From NCBI GenBank assembly GCA_023415835.1, contig JAEZJK010000077.1, positions 1 to 41,853 of the forward strand: 41,853 nucleotides of DNA, written 5' to 3'. The stretch is from Bacillota bacterium. GTDB lineage: Bacteria; Bacillota; UBA4882; UBA8346. Positions 24,925-32,763 of this stretch are shown piece after piece (the stretch's first letter is position 1; each line of letters opens with the position of its first letter). Both the position numbers and the translations under genes were made by a program. The notes beneath the pieces are model-generated. The model was not told the DNA's origin. It did not search any database and saw only the letters and a list, made by a program, of their open reading frames with translations.

Positions 24925-25761
24925 TCAGGCCATAAAATGAGCCCTCAGTTTTCTACTAATAGGCGCCTCTTTTTCTGTTACTCGGATAACCCCGTCACCC
25001 ATTGCTTTTTCAATCTTACGAATCGCTCCGACCAACATTCTTAAACCGTTCGGTTCAACAGAGGCGGCCTGATCCGAACCATACATCGCCCGATCAAGAG
25101 TAATATGCCTTTCCAACGAGGAAATACCAAGGGCAGCGGCAGCGTAGGATACTGCTAAACCTACTTCATGACCACTATATCCCACATTGCACTTAAAATG
25201 TTCCTTTAAAGTTTTGATACCATTTAAGTTTGCATCTTCGTCATCCATTGGATAGGTCGATACGCAATGCATCAATTCAAAGGGGCAATTCGCTTCTTTG
25301 AAAATATTTACGGCATCTTCAATTTGCTCGAGAGTACTCATACCGGTTGAGATGAAAGTATATTTTTTCTCCGAAGCCACCTCTCTTAATAGAGGTTCAA
25401 AGGTTAGCATGGCCGAGGCGATTTTATTGTATTTACAATTGAATTGCTGTAGGAATTTTTGGCTCTCCAGATCCCAAGCTGAGGCAAACCATTCAATGCC
25501 AAGTTCTTTACAATACCGGTCAATTTCTCTATATTCAGTCAAGCCAAATTCCAGTCCTTCTTTTTGGGCTCGTTGAGTATGTCCCCATGGGCTTTCTCGA
25601 GGTGAATCAAGAAATTCTTTAGTATAAACTTGATCAATGGTCCGTTTTTGAAATTTAACCGCATCACATCCGGCATCCTTGGCAACTTCAATTAATTTCT
25701 TGGTAATACCAACATCACCGTTATGATTGATACCTATTTCCGCAATAATAAATATCGACAT
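24925..25761 (-). CDS. NeuB-type nonulosonate synthase without SAF domain
   Basis: NeuB enzymes condense a hexosamine or hexose (or its phosphate) with phosphoenolpyruvate to make a nine-carbon 2-keto acid. The 278-residue protein has the barrel motifs IAEIGINHNGD, AVKFQKR, STGMSTLEQ, the metal ligands His198 (GYSGHEVG) and His219 (ERHITLDR), and GSDQAASVEPNGL. It ends at PISRKLRAHFMA, exactly where typical 340-350-residue NeuB proteins enter their C-terminal SAF domain, and a terminator follows at once. In known NeuB the SAF domain of the partner subunit covers the active site. ATG at 25761 has AGGAG upstream. It follows gmhA by 81 bases on the same strand. Confidence 0.85.
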   Translation of the reverse strand: MSIFIIAEIGINHNGDVGITKKLIEVAKDAGCDAVKFQKRTIDQVYTKEFLDSPRESPWGHTQRAQKEGLEFGLTEYREIDRYCKELGIEWFASAWDLESQKFLQQFNCKYNKIASAMLTFEPLLREVASEKKYTFISTGMSTLEQIEDAVNIFKEANCPFELMHCVSTYPMDDEDANLNGIKTLKEHFKCNVGYSGHEVGLAVSYAAAALGISSLERHITLDRAMYGSDQAASVEPNGLRMLVGAIRKIEKAMGDGVIRVTEKEAPISRKLRAHFMA

Positions 25762-25842
25762 CTTAATCACTCCTATAATTTTTGATAATAGGGATAAGCT
25801 GTTTTAGCTTAGATAAGGTTAAAAATTTTAATCATCTATGGT

Positions 25843-26415
25843 TTATACAAATTCTACTTCCACTAATTTCACTATGAGATGCTCAATTGCGATATGAGCC
25901 TCTTGAATAAAGCAGGTTTCCGGGGAGTCGATTATAATTGAAATATCAGCCATTTCTTTCATATTTCCGCCACTTGCGCCAAGAAGAGCAATGGTGCCAA
26001 CTCCACTTTTTTTTGCAACTTGTAATGCTTCAATCAAATTATCCGAGTTCCCGCTGGTGCTGACAGCGATGAAAACGTCGCCTTTTTGTGCGAAGGCCTC
26101 TATTTGACGGGAAAATATCTTAGTAAAGCCATAATCATTACCGATTGCGGTAATAATAGAAGTGTTGGTGGTTAATGCAACAACCGGAAGGGCTCTTCTT
26201 TCTTTTTGAAACCTTCCTACAAATTCCGCCGCCCAATGTTGGGCATCAGCGGCTGAGCCACCGTTACCGGCGATATAAATTGTATTTCCCCCTTTTAAAG
26301 CTGCTAAAATCATTTTGATAGACGCAAAAATCGGTTCTAAATTGTTCTCGATTACTGATCGTTTCACCGCAATGCTTTGATTTAAATACTCAGTTATTTG
26401 ATTGATTTTGATCAT
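25843..26415 (-). CDS. gmhA: Phosphoheptose isomerase
   Basis: GmhA converts sedoheptulose-7-phosphate to D-glycero-D-manno-heptose-7-phosphate, the first step of ADP-heptose synthesis; transketolase in this window makes the precursor. The 190-residue SIS-domain protein has GNGGSAADAQHWAAEFVGRF, VALTTNTSIITAIGNDYG and VSTSGNSDNL, which are specific for GmhA, and the C-terminal CFIQEAHIAIEHL. AGAGGGA precedes the ATG. It is the first gene of a gmhA-neuB transcript. Confidence 0.95.
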   Translation of the reverse strand: MIKINQITEYLNQSIAVKRSVIENNLEPIFASIKMILAALKGGNTIYIAGNGGSAADAQHWAAEFVGRFQKERRALPVVALTTNTSIITAIGNDYGFTKIFSRQIEAFAQKGDVFIAVSTSGNSDNLIEALQVAKKSGVGTIALLGASGGNMKEMADISIIIDSPETCFIQEAHIAIEHLIVKLVEVEFV

Positions 26416-26470
26416 TTTATCCCTCTTTTTTAGTATCCAAAGAATAGTGTCAATTAAATTTCAATATAAA

Positions 26471-26510
26471 ACTTAAAAATCCTTTTTAGTACTTAAAAAT
26501 CCTTTTAAGT
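26471..26510. promoter_or_regulatory. Two tandem 20-base palindromes, candidate operator
   Basis: The sequence acttaaaaatccttttaagt (26491-26510) is a perfect palindrome of eight-base arms around ATCC. The preceding 20 bases (26471-26490) are the same except for one base. The pair lies between the divergent gmhA-neuB and waaA2 transcripts, a suitable place for a shared repressor or activator site. Confidence 0.5.
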
Positions 26511-26595
26511 TTAACCAAAGTTAAAGATTGAAAATTGAAATTAGACTAATTCCCGTTTTAATTAAGATTTACCAAGGCCAATAAAGATATTTAGC

Positions 26596-26624
26596 TTAAC
26601 ATTAAAAAGTGAATATGGTAGAAT
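26596..26624 (+). promoter_or_regulatory. Promoter of the second waaA
   Basis: TTAACA (26596-26601) and TAGAAT (26619-26624) are 17 bases apart with a TGG extension. The stretch from GCTTAACATT through the -10 copies the kdsC promoter at 23475-23505 with about four differences. Confidence 0.6.
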
Positions 26625-26681
26625 AAAATATGCGTTTCTAGGATTGACTCCAACTCAATGTGGGAAAGAGGTTTAAAAAAT

Positions 26682-27986
26682 TTGACTAAAGGAAAAGCAG
26701 AATATTTTATCTATAATCTTTTCTTCTCCATTACGTTATTATTCATTGTACCATACTTTATTATTCGTAATTTGTGTTTAAAAAAACCACCTTTCCCATA
26801 TTTATCAAATTTGACCAAAAAGCAAATCGAATCATTGAAAGGAAAACCGGTAATCTGGATCCATGTGTCTTCAGTTGGCGAGATCATTGTTGTTTTTGAT
26901 GTTACTAAGAAGATTCACCAATTATTACCCGAACATAAAATTATTATAACCACAATAACTTCCGATGGCTATAATATTGCCCGGCAGAAAATGGGGGATA
27001 TTGCTTTGGTGACGTACTTCCCTTTAGATCTGCCGATTTTATGTAAACGATTTATTAATCGGATTCATCCAAGTTTATTTATTTTAGTCGAAGCTGAATT
27101 CTGGCCGAATGCTATTAGATATAGCAAGAAATTTGGGGCTAAAGTAGCCTTAGTAAATGGCCGGGTCGGTCATTCGATGAAGTATTATTTACGGTTTTCT
27201 AAATTCATGAAGGTAGTATTTGATCAGATTGATTTATTCTCAATGAAAACGTTAGAAGATGCCAACCGGATTAAAACTATCGGTGCGCCGTTAGAACGGG
27301 TTATTGTAACCGGCGATACCAAGATTGATCAGGAATACCCCAGTTTTAGCCAAGCCCAATTGGACTCTTTCCGGGAAAAGTATAATATTCAAAAGGAGCA
27401 ACGAGTTTTCACAGTCGCAAGTACCTTACCCGGCGAAGAGGAGATTATTATTGAGTCATACTTAAATCTATGTAAAGATGGACCCTATTATCTGATTTTA
27501 GCCCCACGCCATCCCAATCGCGCTAAAGAGATTGGTTTGCTTTTACAACAAAATAACCTGCCGTATTATCAACGTTCTTCTACTGATACAAATGGTAAAT
27601 ATTCAGTATTGCTCTTGGATACTTTTGGTGAACTTGGTTTAGTATATGCAGTAGCAGATGTAGTTTTCGTTGCAGGAAACCTGTTCAAAAAATATGGCGG
27701 ACATAATATTATGGAAGCTGCGGTTCAAGGAAAACCGGTGATCTATGGGCCTTATATGAAAAATTCCTGGGATCATAAACTCCTTCTAGAAAAGGTTGAC
27801 GCCGGATTTGTAGTCCATGACGCCGTGGAATTAGCTGATACCGCAAAAAAGTTACTTGCCGACGAACCCCTTTACCGGCAAAGGGCTTTCAATGCTAAAA
27901 AGGTGGTTATGGATAATAGGGGTACAGCCCAAAAAACTGCGAATTTAGTGGTAGGTTTATTAAAAGATAGAGGATTGTCCGGTTAG
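26682..27986 (+). CDS. WaaA-like transferase with altered motifs, second copy
   Basis: This 434-residue protein is a clear paralogue of the WaaA at 21906-23228 across its whole length. The N-terminal helix and catalytic Glu67 (SSVGEI) are kept. Four motifs differ from the canonical copy: ESELWPN is EAEFWPN (137-143), KFD is KID (214-216), STHRGEE is STLPGEE (247-253), and GGSL is AGNL (331-334). GGHN remains. TTG at 26682 aligns with the first copy's start and shares its AGGTTT-containing leader; ATG at 26658 lacks a binding site. It may use another CMP sugar or acceptor; this is inference. Confidence 0.85.
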   Translation: MTKGKAEYFIYNLFFSITLLFIVPYFIIRNLCLKKPPFPYLSNLTKKQIESLKGKPVIWIHVSSVGEIIVVFDVTKKIHQLLPEHKIIITTITSDGYNIARQKMGDIALVTYFPLDLPILCKRFINRIHPSLFILVEAEFWPNAIRYSKKFGAKVALVNGRVGHSMKYYLRFSKFMKVVFDQIDLFSMKTLEDANRIKTIGAPLERVIVTGDTKIDQEYPSFSQAQLDSFREKYNIQKEQRVFTVASTLPGEEEIIIESYLNLCKDGPYYLILAPRHPNRAKEIGLLLQQNNLPYYQRSSTDTNGKYSVLLLDTFGELGLVYAVADVVFVAGNLFKKYGGHNIMEAAVQGKPVIYGPYMKNSWDHKLLLEKVDAGFVVHDAVELADTAKKLLADEPLYRQRAFNAKKVVMDNRGTAQKTANLVVGLLKDRGLSG

Positions 27987-28134
27987 AATTTAGAAAGTTC
28001 TCTAAAACAACTATTTCAAGCATTAACATTTTGAGACTACAAAGTCTTCTAATTATTATATACTTTATGTTTTATTTAAAACCGTTTTTAACATCTTTTA
28101 CAAATAACCAATCTAGGTTCTAGGTGATAATGAA

Positions 28135-28680
28135 TTGAATGAAAAACTAATTAAAAAAAGAGAAGCTGTTTTTTTTGATCGAGATGGAGTTTTAAATATT
28201 GATAAAGGATATGTATACCGCACGGAAGATTTTATATGGATTGAGGGAGCTAAAGAAGCAATTAAATTATTGAATGATTTGGGATATTTGGTTATCATTG
28301 TTACCAATCAAAGTGGTATTGCCCGAGGATACTATGAGGAAAAAGATGTTTATAATTTACACCAATGGATGAGGAAAGAACTTTTTAAAACTGATGCTCA
28401 TATTGACGGCATTTATTATTGCCCTCATCACCCACAAGCGATTATCGATAAGTACCGGAAGGATTGTCAATGCCGCAAGCCAGCACCAGGGTTAATTTTG
28501 CAGGCAATTAATGAATTGTCGATAAACAAGAGAAACTCGTTTTTAATTGGAGACAACGAACGAGATATTGAAGCAGCAAAAAGTGCTGGAATTGATGGTT
28601 ATTTATTTAGAACAAAAAACCTATTATCTTTTACTAAAAAAATTTTGCTTGAACACTATAATTTATTAGAAGTCTTATAA
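28135..28680 (+). CDS. gmhB: D,D-heptose 1,7-bisphosphate phosphatase
   Basis: GmhB removes the 7-phosphate (C7) from heptose-1,7-bisphosphate in ADP-heptose synthesis. The 181-residue HAD protein has FFDRDGVLNIDKGYVY at the N-terminus, TNQSGIARGYY, the zinc-loop residues CPHHP and CQCRKPAPG, and GDNERDIEAAKSAG. All are characteristic of GmhB or histidinol phosphatases; the heptose genes nearby favour GmhB. The start is TTG at 28135, seven bases after AGGTGA; both nearby ATG codons run into stops. A terminator follows. Confidence 0.9.
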   Translation: MNEKLIKKREAVFFDRDGVLNIDKGYVYRTEDFIWIEGAKEAIKLLNDLGYLVIIVTNQSGIARGYYEEKDVYNLHQWMRKELFKTDAHIDGIYYCPHHPQAIIDKYRKDCQCRKPAPGLILQAINELSINKRNSFLIGDNERDIEAAKSAGIDGYLFRTKNLLSFTKKILLEHYNLLEVL

Positions 28681-28687
28681 AAGCAAC

Positions 28688-28729
28688 AAAGTTCCTAATA
28701 GTATTTACAAATATTTTTAGGAACTTTTT
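28688..28729. terminator. Terminator between gmhB and the heptosyltransferase gene
   Basis: AAAGTTCCTAA (28688-28698) pairs with TTAGGAACTTT (28717-28727) around an 18-base loop, followed by T residues. The A-run on the left makes it work for the converging minus-strand gene as well. Confidence 0.85.
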
Positions 28730-28753
28730 ATCATCAGTATAGTCTATTTAAGA

Positions 28754-29749
28754 TTAGTAGTTAAAGATTTTTTTGGTATAAGCAATTACTTGGTCTAGTT
28801 GGATGCTATCCATTTTTTTATCAGTGGCTGAAATTACCCAATCCGGATGTTTATAAGGACAAGATCCTTTTGGTGAAGTAGGCCCCATCAACATCAATAC
28901 TTGTTTACCCATAGCTGTTGCAATATGGAGCAAGCCTGTATCTCCTCCAATAATTAGGGAGGAACACCCCATCAATCCAGCATTTGTAAGTAAACTTGCT
29001 TTACCGGCGGTTACTGGATATTTTGCTGCTATTTTTGTTAATTTCTCTTTGTCGGCTGGTCCGCCACCAAAAACAATTTGCACCCCACGTTGGTTCCAAT
29101 ATTCAGCATATTGTAAGTAATTATCTAAAGGCCAGTTTTTGAAAGAATGATATGTAAAAGGTTGAATAAAAATAGTTGGTTTTAAAGAAGAATACCCAAA
29201 TTCCTCAAGTAATTGTTGCGCTTTCGATATTTCGGAATTTGGTAATACGTAATTATTATTAATGGTACCAAGCTTTAATCCAGCCTTTATTAAAAAATCT
29301 AATTGTCGATCTATTATATGTATATGATTGTGGTTATCTCGCTTTACATTTAGCGTATAAAAAATTGATCGAAATTTATGATTGGAATTTCCCCACCTTG
29401 ATTTCGTTCCCGACAACCATGAAAGTAGCGCGGTCTCTCCAAAACCATGTAAGTCAATAATTAAATCAAAATTTTCTTTTTGAATTGAGTGGAGAAGAGC
29501 TTTAGTCTCGCAAAATATTTCTTTTAGTTTTTTTTGTTTATAGACTTCTCGATCAAAGGATATTACTTTATTTACTGCAGGAAATCCATTAATTAATGAA
29601 GCAAATTTTCTTAAAGTTAAAAATGTTATCTCAGATTGGGGATAATTTTCTTTGATCATATTAATGGCAGGGAGGGTAAATAATATATCTCCAATTCCTG
29701 ATAAACGGATAACTAAAATTTTTTCAATATTCTTCAAAAAACTCACCAA
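28754..29749 (-). CDS. GT9-family heptosyltransferase
   Basis: The 331-residue protein is a family 9 glycosyltransferase (heptosyltransferase I/II type), which adds L,D- or D,D-heptose from ADP-heptose to the LPS inner core. It has VIRLSGIGDILFTLPAI at the N-terminus, FDLIIDLHGFGETALLSWL, FIQPFTYHSFKNWP, and the ADP-sugar-binding IIGGDTGLLHIATAMG with LMGPTSP. The start is uncertain: the TTG at 29749 and the following GTG lack a clear Shine-Dalgarno site, and a TTG at 29737 follows GGTGAG. It converges with gmhB. Whether it adds the first or second heptose cannot be told. Confidence 0.88.
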   Translation of the reverse strand: MVSFLKNIEKILVIRLSGIGDILFTLPAINMIKENYPQSEITFLTLRKFASLINGFPAVNKVISFDREVYKQKKLKEIFCETKALLHSIQKENFDLIIDLHGFGETALLSWLSGTKSRWGNSNHKFRSIFYTLNVKRDNHNHIHIIDRQLDFLIKAGLKLGTINNNYVLPNSEISKAQQLLEEFGYSSLKPTIFIQPFTYHSFKNWPLDNYLQYAEYWNQRGVQIVFGGGPADKEKLTKIAAKYPVTAGKASLLTNAGLMGCSSLIIGGDTGLLHIATAMGKQVLMLMGPTSPKGSCPYKHPDWVISATDKKMDSIQLDQVIAYTKKIFNY

Positions 29750-29909
29750 CCGTTTAAAAAATAAAAATGGACAATCCGGAGATCTTTGTGTAAACTAAAA
29801 AGTGATGTCTATTGTTCATTTTCTTGTACAATTTATAAAAAACCAAACATCAACTTCAAGGTTCATAAAAGTATATTTTCTTTTAAATTAAGTAAATTAT
29901 CAAATATTT

Positions 29910-29938
29910 TAGACTTTTGATAAATTATATGGTAAAAT
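29910..29938 (+). promoter_or_regulatory. Promoter of hldE
   Basis: TAGACT (29910-29915) and TAAAAT (29933-29938) are 17 bases apart, with the TATGG extension before the -10 also seen at the kdsC promoter. It lies 75 bases before the hldE ATG. Confidence 0.5.
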
Positions 29939-30012
29939 TATATCATTGTTAAGATAATAAATCAATAGTTAGTAAGTATAATTAGAATCTGCCAAACAAG
30001 AGGGATCAAAAC

Positions 30013-31425
30013 ATGGTTCAACAGGACTTTAATTCAGTCTCAATTTTAATTGTAGGGGATATTATTTTAGATAAGTACTATTATGGTAAAGTAAACCGCA
30101 TCTCTCCCGAAGCGCCTATCCCTATAGTTCGTGTGACAGGGAGTAAGTTTTCACCGGGGGGAGCCGCTAATGTTGCAAAAAATGTCACTCATTTGAAAGC
30201 CAAAGCTTATTTAGTTGGGATTACCGGTAAAGATGAAAATAGAAACATTCTATCGGATTTGTTAATTGAATCAAATGTCAAGTTTTTTTTAACTGAAACA
30301 AGTCGACCAACTATTACAAAGATGAGGGTGATAGGAGAACATCAACAAATCGTTAGACTTGATTTTGAAGAAATTTTAGAAAATGAAAGCGAAATCATTG
30401 ATCAAATTAAGAAAAATATTAAGAATATTATTGATAAAGTAGATGCGGTAGTGATCTCTGATTACGGCAAAGGTTTGTGTACAGCCGAACTATGTCAGTT
30501 TATTTTTAAGACTGCCAATCAGAAAAATATCCCGGTAATTGTAGATCCGAAAGGCAATAACTGGGGAAAGTATAACGGTGCAAGCATTATTACTCCTAAT
30601 CTAAAAGAACTTGGCGAAGTTGTTGGAAAAAATCTAAAAAACGATGACCAAGAAATAGCCATTAATGGCTTAGGTATTTTAAACAATTATCGTATCGACA
30701 ATTTACTTGTCACTCGTTCCGAAAAAGGGATGACATTGGTTAACAAAAAACAGATTAGCCATCTATCGACCGAAGCTAAAGAAGTATATGATGTATCGGG
30801 TGCCGGTGATACAGTCGTCGCCACCTTAGCTATGGGACTGGCCGGCGGTATGCCTTTAAAAGATGCCATTGAACTTTCTAATAAAGCTGCCGGGATTGTC
30901 GTAAGTAAATTTGGTACAGAACCAATAGAATATGAGGAACTTAAAGATGCTTTGATCTTAAACCATAATAAAAAAATAATAACTACGGACTTTTTGGTGA
31001 AAATCATTAATGACTTAAAATATAAAGGAAAAAAGATAGTATTTACAAATGGTTGTTTTGATATTCTTCACCGGGGTCATATCACTTATCTAAATGAAGC
31101 AAAAAAATTAGGTGATATTTTAATTATCGGTCTCAATAGCGATAGCTCCGTTAAATTATTAAAAGGTAATGACCGACCGGTTAATAATGAAAATGATCGT
31201 GCTTATATTTTATCTAATTTGAAATCAGTAGATTATATCATTATATTTAATGAGGAGACTCCTTATAATTTGATAAAAACGATTAAACCTGACATCCTAG
31301 TCAAAGGCGGCGATTATAAAATCTCTGAAGTAGTAGGTAGGGAATTTGCTGATGAAACCATTGTTTTACCATTTATAGAAGGGTATTCAACTACTCAATT
31401 AATTAATAAAGTAAAAGCTCACTAA
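30013..31425 (+). CDS. hldE: Bifunctional heptose-7-P kinase / heptose-1-P adenylyltransferase
   Basis: HldE carries out two steps of ADP-heptose synthesis: phosphorylation at C1 and later adenylylation. The 470-residue protein has an N-terminal PfkB kinase (about 1-315) with GDIILDKYYYG, SPGGAANVAKN and the catalytic VSGAGDTVVATLAMG. The C-terminal nucleotidyltransferase (about 340-470) has FTNGCFDILHRGH, NSDSSVKLLKG and VKGGDY. It is a full-length fusion as in E. coli. AGAGGGAT lies before the ATG. The epimerase HldD is not in the window, so the D,D form may be used, or hldD lies elsewhere. Confidence 0.96.
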   Translation: MVQQDFNSVSILIVGDIILDKYYYGKVNRISPEAPIPIVRVTGSKFSPGGAANVAKNVTHLKAKAYLVGITGKDENRNILSDLLIESNVKFFLTETSRPTITKMRVIGEHQQIVRLDFEEILENESEIIDQIKKNIKNIIDKVDAVVISDYGKGLCTAELCQFIFKTANQKNIPVIVDPKGNNWGKYNGASIITPNLKELGEVVGKNLKNDDQEIAINGLGILNNYRIDNLLVTRSEKGMTLVNKKQISHLSTEAKEVYDVSGAGDTVVATLAMGLAGGMPLKDAIELSNKAAGIVVSKFGTEPIEYEELKDALILNHNKKIITTDFLVKIINDLKYKGKKIVFTNGCFDILHRGHITYLNEAKKLGDILIIGLNSDSSVKLLKGNDRPVNNENDRAYILSNLKSVDYIIIFNEETPYNLIKTIKPDILVKGGDYKISEVVGREFADETIVLPFIEGYSTTQLINKVKAH

Positions 31426-31482
31426 ATGAAACTATCCCTGGCTGATTAAAGCTTTCGGTAAAACCAGGGATGTACTATTCTG

Positions 31483-31518
31483 GTGGTTAACCACGAAGAC
31501 ACAGAGGTACAGAGGGAG
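31483..31518. repeat. Palindrome plus CACAGAGG-type short repeat
   Basis: GTGGTTAACCAC (31483-31494) is a perfect 12-base palindrome. It runs into cgaagacacagaggtacaga and then gggag, where ACAGAGG and ACAGAGGG recur. This wording (accacgaagacacagagg) resembles a short dispersed intergenic element seen in many unrelated bacterial genomes. It is noncoding. Confidence 0.45.
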
Positions 31519-31554
31519 TTTCCAAAAATATTTTAATATGAAAGCAGGAGAAGA

Positions 31555-32763
31555 ATGTTTGAGATCTTATTGGTATCACCCCGAATTGCGGCTACGTATC
31601 GATCAGTAGGAGGTCTTTTTCCGAAGGTAGTGAGAGATTTGGAAGGAAGAGCGCTTCATATCGATAAAAAAGTTGCATTTCAAGAAATCAATCAATTAAA
31701 AAGAAATCGACTTCTACCTGGTTTACCTACAGAGATTACCGATTCTGATTTACAGGAAGCAATAAGCTTTGTTTATGAAAGGGATAGGCTTAAGTTTTTA
31801 TTGTTAAGAATAATGGGAAATCAATTTTATAAAGATTTTTTACTCCGAAAAGCTAAAGCTTATTTTTGTTATTTTTATTATTTGTATTCCAATAACCCTA
31901 TAAAATTGATAGTTGTTTGGAATGGCAGTCGGACTGTTTTAGCTTGCGCTACTATTTTAGCTAAAAAATTGGGAATTAAGACCTTATATTTCGAAAATGG
32001 GTTACTACCGGGAACACTTACTTGTGATACTCAAGGTGTTAATTATTATTCGTCATTAACCGGAAAAACAGCTGATTTTTATTTGAACCAAGAAATTAAC
32101 CCGGAAAAGATGGCTGGTTTGTCCAAATTATTATGGACTACCAGACCACCGAGAACTCCGAAAAAATCTTTTAACAAACCGATGCCAAACTTACCTGAAA
32201 AATATGTTTTTTTACCTTTTCAAGTCCACACCGATAGCCAGGTGATGATCCACTCCGATATTAGATCAATGCAGGAACTAACCACTATAGTTCTGAATGC
32301 GGTTGAAAAATATAGAAAGGATACAGGAGAAGATTTTTATTTAGTAACGAAAGAACATCCGTCCGATATTGGGAAAATAAACTACCAAAAGTTTTATCAA
32401 AGTCTGGTAAATAAACCAATTATTGTTTTAGAACATGGTAATACTGAAGAATTAATTTCAAAAGCCAAAGCTGTTATTACCTTAAACTCTTCCGTAGGTT
32501 TGGAAGCGATATTCTTTTACAAGCCTGTGATCACAATGGGACGTGCTTTTTATAATATTGAAGGATTAGTTTATCATGTAACCCAAATAAATGAATTGAA
32601 TAAAATTCTTAAACAAGCATTTGAATATAAACCTAATGAAGAATTAATCCAGAAGTTCTTTTATCATTTACGTTTTCGGTATTTATTAAATGTTGATACC
32701 AAACAGCTAAACGAAGGCGATATTCAAACTGTTGTAAATAGATTGTTGTCAGAGATAAAATAA
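31555..32763 (+). CDS. KpsC/KpsS-like glycosyltransferase, second copy
   Basis: This 402-residue protein is a paralogue of the one at 20660-21883. Shared blocks are VVWNGSRTVLACA, LYFENGLLPGTLT, DTQGVNYYSSLTGKTADFY, FLPFQVHTDSQVMIHSD, TKEHPSDIGKINY, TLNSSVGLEAIFFYKPVITM and FYNIEGLVYHV. The family includes beta-Kdo transferases acting on glycolipids at the cytoplasmic face. The N-terminal 90 residues differ most between the copies, which may reflect different acceptors. CAGGAGAAGA precedes the ATG. It lies after hldE and converges with the ligase gene. Confidence 0.75.
   Translation: MFEILLVSPRIAATYRSVGGLFPKVVRDLEGRALHIDKKVAFQEINQLKRNRLLPGLPTEITDSDLQEAISFVYERDRLKFLLLRIMGNQFYKDFLLRKAKAYFCYFYYLYSNNPIKLIVVWNGSRTVLACATILAKKLGIKTLYFENGLLPGTLTCDTQGVNYYSSLTGKTADFYLNQEINPEKMAGLSKLLWTTRPPRTPKKSFNKPMPNLPEKYVFLPFQVHTDSQVMIHSDIRSMQELTTIVLNAVEKYRKDTGEDFYLVTKEHPSDIGKINYQKFYQSLVNKPIIVLEHGNTEELISKAKAVITLNSSVGLEAIFFYKPVITMGRAFYNIEGLVYHVTQINELNKILKQAFEYKPNEELIQKFFYHLRFRYLLNVDTKQLNEGDIQTVVNRLLSEIK

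Noticed and set aside
31434..31471. ATCCCTGG/CCAGGGAT hairpin after hldE as a terminator
   Set aside because: The stem has a 22-base loop and no T-run; too weak to call.
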